Positions 1 to 8,780 of a stretch of 64,000 nucleotides of DNA are shown here, one piece after another; within the stretch, counting starts at the first letter, position 1; each line of letters opens with the position of its first letter. Source of the DNA: Pseudomonas sp. (GTDB lineage: Bacteria > Pseudomonadota > Gammaproteobacteria > Pseudomonadales > Pseudomonadaceae); assembly GCF_017744435.1 (NCBI RefSeq), contig NZ_JAGIBG010000002.1, forward strand, positions 1 to 64,000, read 5' to 3'. The notes under the pieces are model-generated. The model made no database searches. It worked only from the letters and a program-made list of their open reading frames with translations, and was not told the DNA's origin. Both the position numbers and the translations under genes were made by a program.

Positions 1-214
1 AAACGGTATTGGGCGATAATCGAACGCTATGTAACGTCTAGTTAATTATTTGCCTGCACTGGCCTCTTCGCGGGTAAACCCGCCCCCACAGGTACAGCAC
101 AGCCTTCAGCATTTGTGCAAAACCTGTGGGAGCGGGTTTACCCGCGAAGAGGCCAGTGCAGGCAAATAATTAACTAGACGTTACATAGCGTTCGATTATC
201 GCCCAATACCGTTT
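1..214. repeat. Long inverted repeat around a REP pair, upstream of the porin gene
   Basis: Bases 1-93 are the reverse complement of 122-214 with one mismatch (84 against 131), leaving a 28-base loop at 94-121. The inner part (about 61-93 and 122-154) is an ordinary inverted pair of REP elements. The outer 60 bases on each side are not REP sequence, yet they also mirror perfectly, including the PcaR-like operator (190-204, mirrored at 11-25). The left arm starts at the first base of the window, so the repeat may extend further left. It could be an inverted duplication of the promoter region or a fold-back sequencing or assembly artefact; the sequence alone cannot decide. Confidence 0.95.
190..204 (+). 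promoter_or_regulatory. PcaR-type operator upstream of the porin gene
   Basis: GTTCGATTATCGCCC matches 13 of 15 positions of the P. putida PcaR box (GTTCGATAATCGCAC, recalled from work on pcaI and pcaR, and present exactly before pcaR in this window). It lies about 150 bases before the porin start. A mirror copy is at 11-25 in the left arm of the inverted repeat. Confidence 0.7.
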
Positions 215-351
215 GCGGCGAATTGCCTCCCCCCCGCCCAGCCCCGCACCATCCCCACGCAACGCTTCGCAAGTTCATCACAAGACCCGCGCCTGCAGGC
301 CGCATCCTGCAGCGCAGCGGTTCGCCCATAAAAACAAGAGATTTACGACAG

Positions 352-1608
352 ATGAGCACTTCGCAACCCGCACGCCAGCTGCTGCCCGGCCTGTTGGCCA
401 TTTCCTGCGCCCTGCCTGTATACGCCGCCGACAATGGCGGCTTCATGGAGGACGCCAAGGCCAGCCTCAACCTGCGCAACTTCTACATCAACCGCAACTT
501 CGTCGACCCGGCCTACCCGCAGGGCAAGGGCGAAGAATGGACCCAGAGCTTCATCCTCGATGCCCGCTCCGGCTTCACCCAAGGCACTGTGGGCTTCGGC
601 GTGGATGTACTGGGCCTGTATTCGATCAAGCTCGATGGCGGCAAAGGCACCGCCAACACCCAGCTGCTGCCGGTGCATGACGACGGCCGCCCCGCCGACG
701 ACTTCGGCCGCCTGGGCGTGGCCTTGAAAGCCAAGCTGTCCGAGACCGAGCTGAAAGTCGGTGAATGGATGCCGGTATTGCCGATCCTGCGCTCGGACGA
801 CGGCCGCTCGCTGCCGCAGACCTTCCGTGGTGGCCAGGTCACCTCGAAAGAGATCGAAGGCCTGACCCTGTATGCCGGCCAGTTCCGCGGCAACAGCCCG
901 CGCAACGATGCCAGCATGGAAGACATGTCGCTCAATGGCCGCGCAGCCTTCACCTCCGACCGCTTCAACTTCGGCGGCGGTGAATACACCTTCAACGACA
1001 AGCGCACCATGATCGGCCTGTGGGACGCCCAGCTCAAGGACATCTACCGCCAGCAGTACCTCAACCTGGTGCACAGCCAGCCGTTGGGCGAATGGACCCT
1101 GGGCGCCAACCTGGGCTACTTCTGGGGCAAGGAAGATGGCGCGGAGCGCGCCGGCCAGCTGGACAACAAGACCGCCTCGGCGATGCTGTCGGCGCGCTAC
1201 AAGGGCAACACCTTCTACGTCGGCCTGCAGAAGGTCAGCGGTGACAATGCCTGGCTGCGGGTCAACGGCACCAGTGGCGGCACCCTGGCCAACGACAGCT
1301 ACAACTCGAGCTTCGACAATGCCAAGGAACGCTCCTGGCAGGTACGTCACGACTTCAACTTCGTCAGCGTCGGTATTCCTGGCCTGACCCTGATGAACCG
1401 CTACATCAAGGGCGATAACGTCACCGCCGGCGGCGTGACCGACGGCAAGGAATGGGCGCGGGAAAGCGAGCTGGCCTATGTGATCCAGTCCGGCACCTTC
1501 AAGGACCTGTCAGTGAAGTGGCGCAACTCCACCATGCGCCGAGACTTCAGCAGCAACTCGTTCGACGAGAACCGGTTGATCGTGAGCTACCCGCTGAATC
1601 TCCTCTAA
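352..1608 (+). CDS. OprD/BenF-family outer membrane porin (aromatic acid uptake)
   Basis: This 418-aa protein is of the OprD family: small beta-barrel porins of pseudomonads that pass amino acids or aromatic and other organic acids through the outer membrane. It has a signal peptide ending near VYAADNGG (about residue 26), alternating aromatic-rich barrel strands and a C-terminal LIVSYPLNLL that ends the last strand. ATG at 352 is chosen because it begins the signal peptide; upstream in-frame starts would add 43 unlikely residues. A PcaR-like operator upstream, and the pca genes a few kilobases away, suggest that it imports protocatechuate, 4-hydroxybenzoate or a related acid. The substrate is inferred; BenF-like is the closest family label I can give. 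Confidence 0.9.
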   Translation: MSTSQPARQLLPGLLAISCALPVYAADNGGFMEDAKASLNLRNFYINRNFVDPAYPQGKGEEWTQSFILDARSGFTQGTVGFGVDVLGLYSIKLDGGKGTANTQLLPVHDDGRPADDFGRLGVALKAKLSETELKVGEWMPVLPILRSDDGRSLPQTFRGGQVTSKEIEGLTLYAGQFRGNSPRNDASMEDMSLNGRAAFTSDRFNFGGGEYTFNDKRTMIGLWDAQLKDIYRQQYLNLVHSQPLGEWTLGANLGYFWGKEDGAERAGQLDNKTASAMLSARYKGNTFYVGLQKVSGDNAWLRVNGTSGGTLANDSYNSSFDNAKERSWQVRHDFNFVSVGIPGLTLMNRYIKGDNVTAGGVTDGKEWARESELAYVIQSGTFKDLSVKWRNSTMRRDFSSNSFDENRLIVSYPLNLL

Positions 1609-1615
1609 ATCCACC

Positions 1616-1659
1616 GGCCTCTTCGCGACTGTGGGAGCGGCTTTAGCCGCGAAGAGGCC
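1616..1659. repeat. REP palindrome
   Basis: A compact hairpin: ggcctcttcgcg at one end and cgcgaagaggcc at the other, with gtgggagcggctttagcc between. It lies just after the porin stop, where such elements can stabilise mRNA ends or act as weak terminators. Confidence 0.85.
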
Positions 1660-1767
1660 AGATGCCTTAACAAATAACTGATAGGCATAAACAAATCAAA
1701 AAACCTTCTTTGACGACATAAAAAACAATCGCTTAAATCGAGCCCTGTTCCACCGCAGAGCCTCGAC

Positions 1768-2691
1768 ATGGACCTTCGCCAACTGCGCTACTTCATCGCC
1801 CTTACCGAATACCGCAGTTTCGTCCGTGCCGCCGAAGCCATGGGCATCACCCAACCCGCCTTCAGCCGGGCCATCCAGGGCCTCGAACACACCTTCGGTT
1901 GCCCCTTGGTCGACCGCGCCAGCAAAGCCCTGCCCCCGACCCCTGAAGGCCTGGTGGTGCTGCAGCACGCCCGCCGCCTGGTGCAAGGCGCCACTCAGCT
2001 GAGTAACGAAGTGCTGCAAATGACCAAGCTCGACGCCGGCGAACTGCATTTCGGCAGCGGCCCGGCCCTGGCCGTGCGCCTGGTCCCGCAAGCGCTGCAA
2101 CATTTCCTCGCCAGCCACCCCGGCATCCGCACGGCGCTGGTGGTGGACAATGCCGAACGCCTGGGCCAGGCCCTACGCCGAGAACAGATCGAGTTCTTCG
2201 TCGATGACATCCGCCCCTTCGAAGCCGACCCCAACTTCCACACCGAACCGCTCACGCCGCGCCCCGGGCTGTTTTTCTGCCGCCCCGGCCACCCGCTGCT
2301 GGCCAAGGACAGCCTGTCGACCAACGACCTGTTCACCTACCCCTTGGCCAGCGCCCTGCTCGCCCCCGGCGTGCGCAAGCGCCTGGCCAACCTGAGCGGG
2401 CGCAGCGACTTCGTCCCGCACCTGCAGACCGAGCACCTGGCGGTGTTGCGCAGCGTGGTGCTGGCCAGCGATGCCGTGGGCACGGCCAGCGAAGAAGCCG
2501 TGGCCGACGACCTCGCCAACGGGCGCCTGGTGCGCCTGCACTGGCGCAACCTGCCACCGGCACTGGAAGTCCTGAGCGTGAGGTGTGGGGTGGTCAGTCG
2601 CAGCGGCTACCGGTTATCACCGGCGGCACGGGCAATGATCGAGACCCTGGTAGGGCTGGATGCACCAATGCGCGCCGCGGCCATTCGCTGA
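1768..2691 (+). CDS. LysR-family transcriptional regulator
   Basis: This 307-aa protein has an N-terminal winged helix-turn-helix of LysR type (MDLRQLRYFIALTEYRSF, then AEAMGITQPAFSRAIQGLE at about residues 24-42) and a periplasmic-binding-protein-like effector domain from about residue 90. LysR proteins bind a small-molecule inducer and usually control a neighbouring or divergent gene. Here it follows the porin in the same direction and precedes a DUF962 gene, with a REP element on each side, so it is probably its own transcription unit. The helix-turn-helix matches the CbbR/CatR-like part of the family, but the inducer and targets cannot be read from the sequence. Confidence 0.92.
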   Translation: MDLRQLRYFIALTEYRSFVRAAEAMGITQPAFSRAIQGLEHTFGCPLVDRASKALPPTPEGLVVLQHARRLVQGATQLSNEVLQMTKLDAGELHFGSGPALAVRLVPQALQHFLASHPGIRTALVVDNAERLGQALRREQIEFFVDDIRPFEADPNFHTEPLTPRPGLFFCRPGHPLLAKDSLSTNDLFTYPLASALLAPGVRKRLANLSGRSDFVPHLQTEHLAVLRSVVLASDAVGTASEEAVADDLANGRLVRLHWRNLPPALEVLSVRCGVVSRSGYRLSPAARAMIETLVGLDAPMRAAAIR

Positions 2692-2745
2692 ACTGATGAT
2701 GGTAGTGGCTTCCGGCTATTCTGGGCTATATGGGTGGGTAGTCCC

Positions 2746-2839
2746 GGCCTCTTCGCGGGCAAACCCGCTCCCACAGGAATACCACAACTCCAGAGAACTG
2801 CGCCGTACCTGTGGGAGCGGGTTTACCCGCAAAGAGGCC
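2746..2839. repeat. Inverted REP pair
   Basis: Two REP elements face each other: ggcctcttcgcgggcaaacccgctcc at the left and its near complement, ending aaagaggcc, at the right, with an unrelated 30-base centre. It lies between the LysR gene and the DUF962 gene. Confidence 0.88.
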
Positions 2840-2885
2840 CGCACAGCCAGCACACCCCGATCAGGCAAACCAGGGAGGAACAACA

Positions 2886-3398
2886 ATGAAAAACCTCGTC
2901 GAACACCTGAGCCAATACGCCAACTACCACCGTGACCCACGCAACATCGCCACCCACTTCGTCGGCATTCCGCTGATCGTCGTCGCCGTCACGGTGCTGC
3001 TGTCGCGCCCCGGCTGGGACCTGGCCGGCATCTGGCTATCCCCCGCCCTGCTCGCGGCTGCCGCTGCCGTGCGGTTCTACCTGCGCCTGGACCTGCGCTT
3101 CGGCCTGGTCATGGGCCTGCTGCTGGGCCTGTGCCTGTGGATTGGCCAGGCACTGGCCACGCAGTCCACCAGCCTGTGGCTCAGCGCCGGGCTGGGGGCG
3201 TTCGTGGTGGGCTGGATCATCCAGTTCGTCGGGCATCATTACGAAGGCCGCAAGCCCGCGTTCGTCGACGATATCAGCGGGCTGATCATCGGCCCGCTGT
3301 TCGTGGTGGCTGAAGCGGCGTTCATGTTGGGCCTGTGCCCGGCACTGAAACAGGCCGTGGAAGCCAATGCCGGGCCGGTGGCCGTGCGCGGGGTCTAG
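2886..3398 (+). CDS. DUF962/Mpo1-like integral membrane protein
   Basis: This 170-aa protein belongs to the YGL010w/Mpo1 family (DUF962). It shows the family histidine motifs: HRDPRNIATHFVG near the N-terminus (about residues 15-27) and FVGHHYEGRKPAF in the second half, with four or five hydrophobic segments between and after them. Yeast Mpo1 is an Fe(II)-dependent dioxygenase that alpha-oxidises 2-hydroxy fatty acids, and the bacterial members keep the histidines, but their substrate is not established. The ATG at 2886 follows a good ribosome site (gggaggaac). It lies tail to tail with pcaC, so it is not part of the pca operon. Confidence 0.85.
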   Translation: MKNLVEHLSQYANYHRDPRNIATHFVGIPLIVVAVTVLLSRPGWDLAGIWLSPALLAAAAAVRFYLRLDLRFGLVMGLLLGLCLWIGQALATQSTSLWLSAGLGAFVVGWIIQFVGHHYEGRKPAFVDDISGLIIGPLFVVAEAAFMLGLCPALKQAVEANAGPVAVRGV

Positions 3399-3787
3399 CC
3401 CCGCGACTCTACGCCCAGCTCATCCCACACCGACTCGGCCATGTGGAAGGTGGCATTGGCTGCCGGGATGCCGCAGTAGATCGCGCTCTGCATCAGCACT
3501 TCCTTGATCTCGTCGCGGGTCACGCCGTTGTTGGCCGCCGCGCGCAGGTGCAGCTTGAGCTCGTCGTTGCGGTTCATGCCGATCAGCATGGCGATGGTGA
3601 TCAGGCTGCGGGTGTGACGCGGCAGGCCTGGGCGGGTCCAGATGTCGCCCCAGGCATGCCGGGTGATCATTTCCTGGAACTCGCCGTTGAAGTCGTTGAG
3701 CTTCTCCAGGCTGCGGTCCACGTGGGCATCGCCCAGCACTGCGCGGCGAACCTGCATGCCAGCGTCGTAACGTTGTTTCTCGTCCAT
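3395..3787 (-). CDS. pcaC: 4-carboxymuconolactone decarboxylase
   Basis: PcaC decarboxylates gamma-carboxymuconolactone to beta-ketoadipate enol-lactone in the protocatechuate branch of the beta-ketoadipate pathway. The 130-aa protein is the usual length for the stand-alone enzyme. It has the AhpD-like all-helical carboxymuconolactone decarboxylase fold, with HLRAAANNGVTRDEIKEVL in the middle and CGIPAANATFHMAE near the end. ATG 3787 is chosen because MDEKQRYDAGMQVRR is the conserved N-terminus; upstream in-frame sequence lies inside pcaD. It is the last gene of the pcaFTBDC run and starts about 10 bases after the pcaD stop, consistent with translation coupled to pcaD. Confidence 0.96.
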   Translation of the reverse strand: MDEKQRYDAGMQVRRAVLGDAHVDRSLEKLNDFNGEFQEMITRHAWGDIWTRPGLPRHTRSLITIAMLIGMNRNDELKLHLRAAANNGVTRDEIKEVLMQSAIYCGIPAANATFHMAESVWDELGVESRG

Positions 3788-3797
3788 GGCCAATTCC

Positions 3798-4589
3798 TCA
3801 GCGAGCCAGCAGGAAGTCGAGTACGCGGCGGCTGAATGCCTCGCCGATCTCGACGTTGGACAGGTGCGCCGCCGGGAACTCGGCGTAGGTGGCACCGATG
3901 ATGCCAGCCTGCATGAAGCGGCCATGCTCCGGCGTGGTGACCACGTCTTCGGTGCCGGCGACGATCAGCGTCGCCACCTGGATGCGGCCCAGTTGCTCAC
4001 GGAAATCGGCGTCACGCACGGCCGCGCAGTTGGCGGCATACCCTTGGGGGCTGGTTTGCGCCAGCATCTGGCAGATGCGCTGGGCTTCTTGTGGCTGCTG
4101 CTGGGCAAACGCCGGGGTGAACCAGCGGGCGATGGAGGCATCGCGCAGGTCGACCATGGCTTGCTGGCCGCCCTTGAGCACGGTGTCGATACGGGTGTTC
4201 CACACCTCGTCGTTGGCGATCTTGGCGGCGGTGTTGCACAGGGTCAGGCTGTGCAGGCGTGCGCCGGCATGGATACCCAGCCACTGGCCGATCAGCCCGC
4301 CCATGGACAGGCCGACAAAGTGTGCGTGCTGGATGTCCAGCGCGTCGAGCAGCGCCAGTACATCCTGACCCAGTTGCTCGATGCTGTAGGGGCCATCACT
4401 CACCAGCGAACCGCCATGGCCACGGGTGTCGTAGCGCAACACGCGCAAGTGTTCGCTCCAAAGCGGAATCTGGCTGTCCCACATGCCAAGGTCAGTACCC
4501 AGCGAGTTGGACAGCACCAGCACCGGCGCATCGGCCGGGCCGTCGAGTTGGTAGTTCAGTACGCCATCGGCCAGTTGCAAGTGCGCCAC
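3798..4589 (-). CDS. pcaD: 3-oxoadipate enol-lactonase
   Basis: PcaD hydrolyses beta-ketoadipate enol-lactone to beta-ketoadipate, where the catechol and protocatechuate branches meet. The 263-aa protein is a single alpha/beta hydrolase domain. The nucleophile elbow GLSMGG places Ser95, GTEDVV places Asp215 and AAHLSN places His242, giving a complete catalytic triad. The oxyanion region SNSLGT (residues 27-32) is typical of enol-lactonases. It lies between pcaB (11-base gap) and pcaC in one minus-strand operon. Confidence 0.97.
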   Translation of the reverse strand: MAHLQLADGVLNYQLDGPADAPVLVLSNSLGTDLGMWDSQIPLWSEHLRVLRYDTRGHGGSLVSDGPYSIEQLGQDVLALLDALDIQHAHFVGLSMGGLIGQWLGIHAGARLHSLTLCNTAAKIANDEVWNTRIDTVLKGGQQAMVDLRDASIARWFTPAFAQQQPQEAQRICQMLAQTSPQGYAANCAAVRDADFREQLGRIQVATLIVAGTEDVVTTPEHGRFMQAGIIGATYAEFPAAHLSNVEIGEAFSRRVLDFLLAR

Positions 4590-4600
4590 AGCGGTCTCCT

Positions 4601-5953
4601 TCAGGCAGTCAAACGTTGATGTTCAGCCACGGCGCGCGCCACCCAGACGCGGGCCTGGCCGAGGTAATGGGCAGGGTCGAGCAGGCGGTCGAGTTCTTCC
4701 GCGCTCAGTTCGGCACTGACCTGCGGCTCGTCACCCAGCACAGCGCGCAAATGGCGCTGTTCGGCCACGGCCCGCTGGCAGCACTGCTCCAGCAAGTGGT
4801 GGGCACGGTCACGGCCCAGGCGCTGGGCAAGCACGATGCTGACCGCTTCGGCCAGCACCAGGCCCTGGGTCAGGTCGAGGTTGCGGCGCATGCGCTCGGC
4901 ATCCACTTCCATGCCTTCGGCGATCACCTGGGCCTGGCGCAGGGCGCCAGAGACCAGGCAGCAGATGTCCGGCAAGGTTTCCCATTCGGCATGCCACAGG
5001 CCGAGGCTGCGCTCGTGCTCCTGGGGCATGGCGGCGAACAGCGTCGAAAGCAGGCCCGGCACGCGGGTCGCGGCGCCGATCAGCACCGCCGCACCCACCG
5101 GGTTGCGCTTGTGCGGCATGGTCGAGGAACCGCCCTTGCCCGGTGCGGACGGCTCGAACACTTCACCGGCTTCGGTCTGCATCAGCAGGCTGACATCACG
5201 GCCGAACTTGCCCAGGCTGCCGGCAACCAGGCCCAGCACCGACGCGAACTCCACCAGGCGATCACGCTGGGTGTGCCACGGCTGCTCGGGCAAGGTCAGC
5301 TTGAGTTGTTCGGCCAGCGCTTCAGCCACCGGCAGGGCTTTGCTGCCCAGGGCCGCCAGGCTCCCGGAGGCACCGCCGAACTGCAGCACCAGCAGACGCG
5401 GGCGCAGCTCCTGCAGGCGCTGGCGATGGCGAGTCAAGGCACCGAGCACACCCGCCAGCTTCATGCCCAGGGTCACTGGCGTGGCATGTTGCAGCCAGGT
5501 GCGGCCAACCAGCGGAGTATCGGCATGCTGCAAAGCCTGGCGCGCCAGAGTCTCGGCCAGCTTGCCGAGGTCCGCTTCGATCAGCGCCAGTGCATCGCGC
5601 AACTGCAACACCAGCCCGGTATCCATCGCATCCTGGCTGGTGGCGCCCAGGTGCACGTAGCGTTCGGCTTCCGGCACACCAGTGGCGATCACCTTGCCCA
5701 GCGCCTTGACCAGCGGGATCGCCGAGTTGCCGGCGGTGGCGATGGCATCGGCCAGGGCGCGCACGTCATAGCGTTCGGCCTGGCAGGCCGCTTCGATGGC
5801 CGCCACGGCACTGTGCGGCACCAGGCCGGCAGCGGCCTCGGCACGGGCCAGCGCGGCCTCGAAGTCGAGCATGCCCTGCAGGCGGCCACGGTCGGAGAAC
5901 ACGTCGCGCATGGCCGGCGCGGTGAAGTAGGCGTCGAACAGTTGGTTGCTCAT
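4601..5953 (-). CDS. pcaB: 3-carboxy-cis,cis-muconate cycloisomerase
   Basis: PcaB lactonises 3-carboxy-cis,cis-muconate, the product of protocatechuate 3,4-dioxygenase, to 4-carboxymuconolactone. The 450-aa protein is a member of the fumarase/aspartase/adenylosuccinate lyase superfamily. The superfamily signature GSSTMPHKRNP lies in the mobile catalytic loop near residue 270, and the N-terminal HLGATSQDAMDT segment supplies the second conserved region. Its ribosome site (aagga) overlaps the stop of pcaT only 9 bases upstream, so the two are almost certainly cotranscribed. Confidence 0.97.
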   Translation of the reverse strand: MSNQLFDAYFTAPAMRDVFSDRGRLQGMLDFEAALARAEAAAGLVPHSAVAAIEAACQAERYDVRALADAIATAGNSAIPLVKALGKVIATGVPEAERYVHLGATSQDAMDTGLVLQLRDALALIEADLGKLAETLARQALQHADTPLVGRTWLQHATPVTLGMKLAGVLGALTRHRQRLQELRPRLLVLQFGGASGSLAALGSKALPVAEALAEQLKLTLPEQPWHTQRDRLVEFASVLGLVAGSLGKFGRDVSLLMQTEAGEVFEPSAPGKGGSSTMPHKRNPVGAAVLIGAATRVPGLLSTLFAAMPQEHERSLGLWHAEWETLPDICCLVSGALRQAQVIAEGMEVDAERMRRNLDLTQGLVLAEAVSIVLAQRLGRDRAHHLLEQCCQRAVAEQRHLRAVLGDEPQVSAELSAEELDRLLDPAHYLGQARVWVARAVAEHQRLTA

Positions 5954-5962
5954 GCAACGTCC

Positions 5963-7252
5963 TTAATCATCGTGGTGCAGGTATTCCGCCTGCTTCGGCA
6001 GGCGCAGGCTGAACAGGAAGGCAATCGCCATCATGGCCGTCACGTACCAGTAGAAGGTGTTTTCCATGCCCATGGTCTTCAAGCCCAGGGCCACGTACTC
6101 GGCCGAGCCACCGAACGCTGCGTTGGCCACCGCGTAAGCCAGGCCAACGCCCAGCGCACGGACCTGCGGCGGGAACATCTCGGCTTTCACCAGGCCACTG
6201 ATCGAGGTGTAGAAGCTGACGATGCACAGGGCCAGGGTGATCAGCACGAAGGCCATGAACGGGCTGCTCACGGTCTTCAGCGCCATCAGCAGCGGTACGG
6301 TAAAGATCGTGCCCAACGCACCGAACAGCAGCATCGAGTTACGCCGGCCGATGCGGTCGGAGAGCATGCCGAAGAACGGCTGCATCACCATGTACAGGAA
6401 CAACGCGCCGGTCATCACGAAACTGGCGGTCTTCGCTGGCATGCCTGCCGTGTTGACCAGGTACTTCTGCATGTAGGTGGTGAAGGTGTAGAAGATCAGC
6501 GAGCCACCGGCGGTGTAGCCCAGCACGGTAATGAACGCTGCGGTGTGGTTGCGGAACAGCCCCTTGATGGTGCCGGCGTCTTTGTCTTTGCGGGTTTCGG
6601 CGCTGCTGGTCTCGTGCAGCGAGCGGCGCAGCATCAGCGAGATCAGCGCGGCGATGGCGCCGACCACGAACGGAATGCGCCAGCCCCAGGCGCGCAGCTC
6701 TTCCTCGGTCAGCAGTTGTTGCATGATCACCACCACCAGCACCGCCAGCAACTGGCCGCCGATCAGGGTCACGTACTGGAACGACGCGAAGAAGCCACGC
6801 TGACCGCGCAGGGCCACTTCACTCATGTAGGTCGCGGTGGTGCCATACTCGCCACCCACCGACAGGCCCTGGATCAGCCGCGCGAGCAGCAGCAACGCGG
6901 GTGCCCAGGCACCGATGCTCGAATAGGTCGGCAGGCAGGCGATCATCAGCGAGCCGAAGCACATCATCAGCACCGAGATCATCAGGGAATTCTTGCGGCC
7001 ATGGCGGTCGGCCAGGCGGCCGAAGATCCAGCCACCGATCGGGCGCATCAGGAAGCCCGCAGCAAATACGCCGGCTGTGTTGAGCAGCTGCACGGTAGGG
7101 TCGTCGGAGGGGAAGAAGGACGCGGCGAAGTAGATCGCGCTGAAGGCATAGACGTAGAAGTCGAACCATTCCACCAGGTTGCCCGAAGAGGCACCGACGA
7201 TGGCGAAGATGCGCTTACTGCGCTCTTCACCGGTGTAATAGGTTGAGGTCAT
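5963..7252 (-). CDS. pcaT: MFS transporter of the metabolite:H+ symporter family (beta-ketoadipate/dicarboxylate uptake)
   Basis: This 429-aa protein is a 12-helix inner-membrane carrier of the MHS family, related to alpha-ketoglutarate permease KgtP and ShiA. The motif [14 protein letters not shown] (cytoplasmic loop 2-3, about residues 78-91) and [13 protein letters not shown] (helix 4) are family hallmarks. P. putida pcaT, in the same position between pcaF and pcaB, was reported to move beta-ketoadipate, and the position here supports the same role. It is separated from pcaF by a REP pair, which could uncouple the stability of the pcaF and pcaTBDC parts of the message. Confidence 0.93.
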   Translation of the reverse strand: MTSTYYTGEERSKRIFAIVGASSGNLVEWFDFYVYAFSAIYFAASFFPSDDPTVQLLNTAGVFAAGFLMRPIGGWIFGRLADRHGRKNSLMISVLMMCFGSLMIACLPTYSSIGAWAPALLLLARLIQGLSVGGEYGTTATYMSEVALRGQRGFFASFQYVTLIGGQLLAVLVVVIMQQLLTEEELRAWGWRIPFVVGAIAALISLMLRRSLHETSSAETRKDKDAGTIKGLFRNHTAAFITVLGYTAGGSLIFYTFTTYMQKYLVNTAGMPAKTASFVMTGALFLYMVMQPFFGMLSDRIGRRNSMLLFGALGTIFTVPLLMALKTVSSPFMAFVLITLALCIVSFYTSISGLVKAEMFPPQVRALGVGLAYAVANAAFGGSAEYVALGLKTMGMENTFYWYVTAMMAIAFLFSLRLPKQAEYLHHDD

Positions 7253-7333
7253 GACGGTTTTACTCCTGGAGGGGTCCTAGGTAAGTCTAGACATACCTAG
7301 TAACACACTCGTTCCGCTTGCGGGCTGGCAATT

Positions 7334-7413
7334 GGCCTCCTCGCGGGTAAACCCGTTCCGACAGAGGGAGGCGTGGTTCCCCCGGTGGGAGCGGGCTTGC
7401 CCGCGAAGAGGCC
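7334..7413. repeat. Inverted REP pair inside the pca operon
   Basis: ggcctcctcgcgggtaaacccg faces cgggcttgcccgcgaagaggcc. It occupies the gap between pcaF (ends 7422) and pcaT (starts 7252), so it would form a hairpin in the polycistronic pca transcript. Confidence 0.85.
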
Positions 7414-7421
7414 GGTACAGG

Positions 7422-8624
7422 TCAAACCCGCTCGATGGCCAGCGCCAACCCTTGGCCGACGCCCACACACATGGTCGCCAGGCCCTTGCGCCCGCCGCTC
7501 TTCTCCAGCTGGTGAAGCGCAGTCAGCACCAGGCGCGCACCGCTCATGCCCAGCGGGTGGCCCAGGGCGATCGCGCCGCCGTTGGGGTTCACCTGCGGCG
7601 CATCGTCGGCCACACCCAGCTCACGCAGCACCGCCAGGCCTTGGCTGGCAAAGGCTTCGTTGAGCTCGATCACGTCGAAATCATTCACCGCCACACCCAG
7701 GCGCTCGGTCAGCTTGCGCACCGCTGGCACCGGGCCGATGCCCATGACACGCGGGGCAACACCGGCGCTGGCCATGCCCAGTACGCGGGCACGTGGGGTC
7801 AGGCCGTGTTTCTTCACCGCCTCGGCCGAGGCCAGGATCAGTGCTGCGGCACCATCGTTCACGCCGGAGGCGTTGCCCGCGGTGACGGTCTTGTCCGGAC
7901 CATTGACCGGCTTGAGCTTGGTCAGCGCTTCCAGCGTGGTCTCAGGGCGCAGGTGCTCGTCACGCTCGACGATGGTTTCACCCTTCTTGTGGGCGATACG
8001 CACCGGCACGATCTCTTCGGCGAAGAAACCGGCAGCCTGGGCCGCAGCAGCCTTCTGCTGGCTGCGCAGGGCAAAGGCGTCCTGGTCAGCGCGGGAAACC
8101 TGGTAGTCGTCAGCCACGTTGTCGGCAGTTTCCGGCATGGCGTCGACGCCGTACTGGCTCTTCATCAGCGGGTTGATGAAACGCCAGCCGATGGTGGTGT
8201 CCTCGAGCTTCATGTTGCGCGAGTAGCCGCTTTCGGCCTTGCCCATGACGAACGGCGCACGCGACATCGACTCGACGCCGCCGGCAATCACAAACTCCAT
8301 TTCGCCACTGGCAATGGCACGGAAGGCAGTGCCGATGGCATCCATGCCCGAGGCGCACAGGCGGTTCAGGGTCACGCCCGGGACGCTCTCTGGCAGCCCA
8401 GCCAGCAGCAGGGCCATACGCGCGACGTTGCGGTTGTCTTCACCGGCCTGGTTGGCGCAGCCGAAGAACACTTCGTCGAGCTGGTCCCACTGTACCGACG
8501 GGTTGCGCTCGATCAGCGCCTTCAGCGGAACGGCTGCCAGGTCGTCGGCACGCACGCCGGCCAGGGCGCCGCCGAAGCGGCCGATCGGGGTGCGGATGGC
8601 GTCACAGATAAATACTTCACGCAT
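7422..8624 (-). CDS. pcaF: Beta-ketoadipyl-CoA thiolase
   Basis: PcaF cleaves beta-ketoadipyl-CoA with CoA to succinyl-CoA and acetyl-CoA, the last step of the pathway. The 400-aa protein is a classic thiolase: nucleophilic Cys90 in [10 protein letters not shown], the C-terminal [16 protein letters not shown] carrying the catalytic histidine, and the general-acid Cys386 in [15 protein letters not shown] 8624 is chosen for [15 protein letters not shown], the conserved thiolase start, with AGGAG upstream. The PcaI/PcaJ CoA transferase that feeds it is not in this window. Two PcaR-type boxes lie 65-100 bases upstream. Confidence 0.97.
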   Translation of the reverse strand: MREVFICDAIRTPIGRFGGALAGVRADDLAAVPLKALIERNPSVQWDQLDEVFFGCANQAGEDNRNVARMALLLAGLPESVPGVTLNRLCASGMDAIGTAFRAIASGEMEFVIAGGVESMSRAPFVMGKAESGYSRNMKLEDTTIGWRFINPLMKSQYGVDAMPETADNVADDYQVSRADQDAFALRSQQKAAAAQAAGFFAEEIVPVRIAHKKGETIVERDEHLRPETTLEALTKLKPVNGPDKTVTAGNASGVNDGAAALILASAEAVKKHGLTPRARVLGMASAGVAPRVMGIGPVPAVRKLTERLGVAVNDFDVIELNEAFASQGLAVLRELGVADDAPQVNPNGGAIALGHPLGMSGARLVLTALHQLEKSGGRKGLATMCVGVGQGLALAIERV

Positions 8625-8688
8625 CAGGCTTCTCCTGCCAGGGGTGCTACGTTGAGCCCAGATTAAGGAGACTGAGGGGTCGCTTACA

Positions 8689-8722
8689 ATTCGATAATCG
8701 ACTAAATGTGCGGTTATCGAAC
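8689..8722 (-). promoter_or_regulatory. Two PcaR-type operators before pcaF
   Basis: On the minus strand, 8722-8708 reads GTTCGATAACCGCAC (14 of 15 matches to the PcaR box exact before pcaR). On the plus strand, ATTCGATAATCGACT at 8689-8703 matches 11 of 15 in the opposite direction. The pair is 4 bases apart and lies in the expected promoter position for pcaF. Confidence 0.72.
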
Positions 8723-8780
8723 AAAATGTTGCCCTGCTATCCATCTCCGATGTCAGGGCCGCAATGCGGCCCTCACCTGG

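Noticed and set aside
61..154. Repeat pairs as a CRISPR array or attachment sites
   Set aside because: The repeats are inverted pairs, not evenly spaced direct repeats, with no cas genes; they are REP elements.
4259..7246. A 995-codon open frame on the plus strand opposite pcaD, pcaB and pcaT
   Set aside because: It is the antisense of three well-supported genes; its translation is rich in His, Gln, Arg and Gly in the way GC-rich antisense frames are, and it has no ribosome site or domain.
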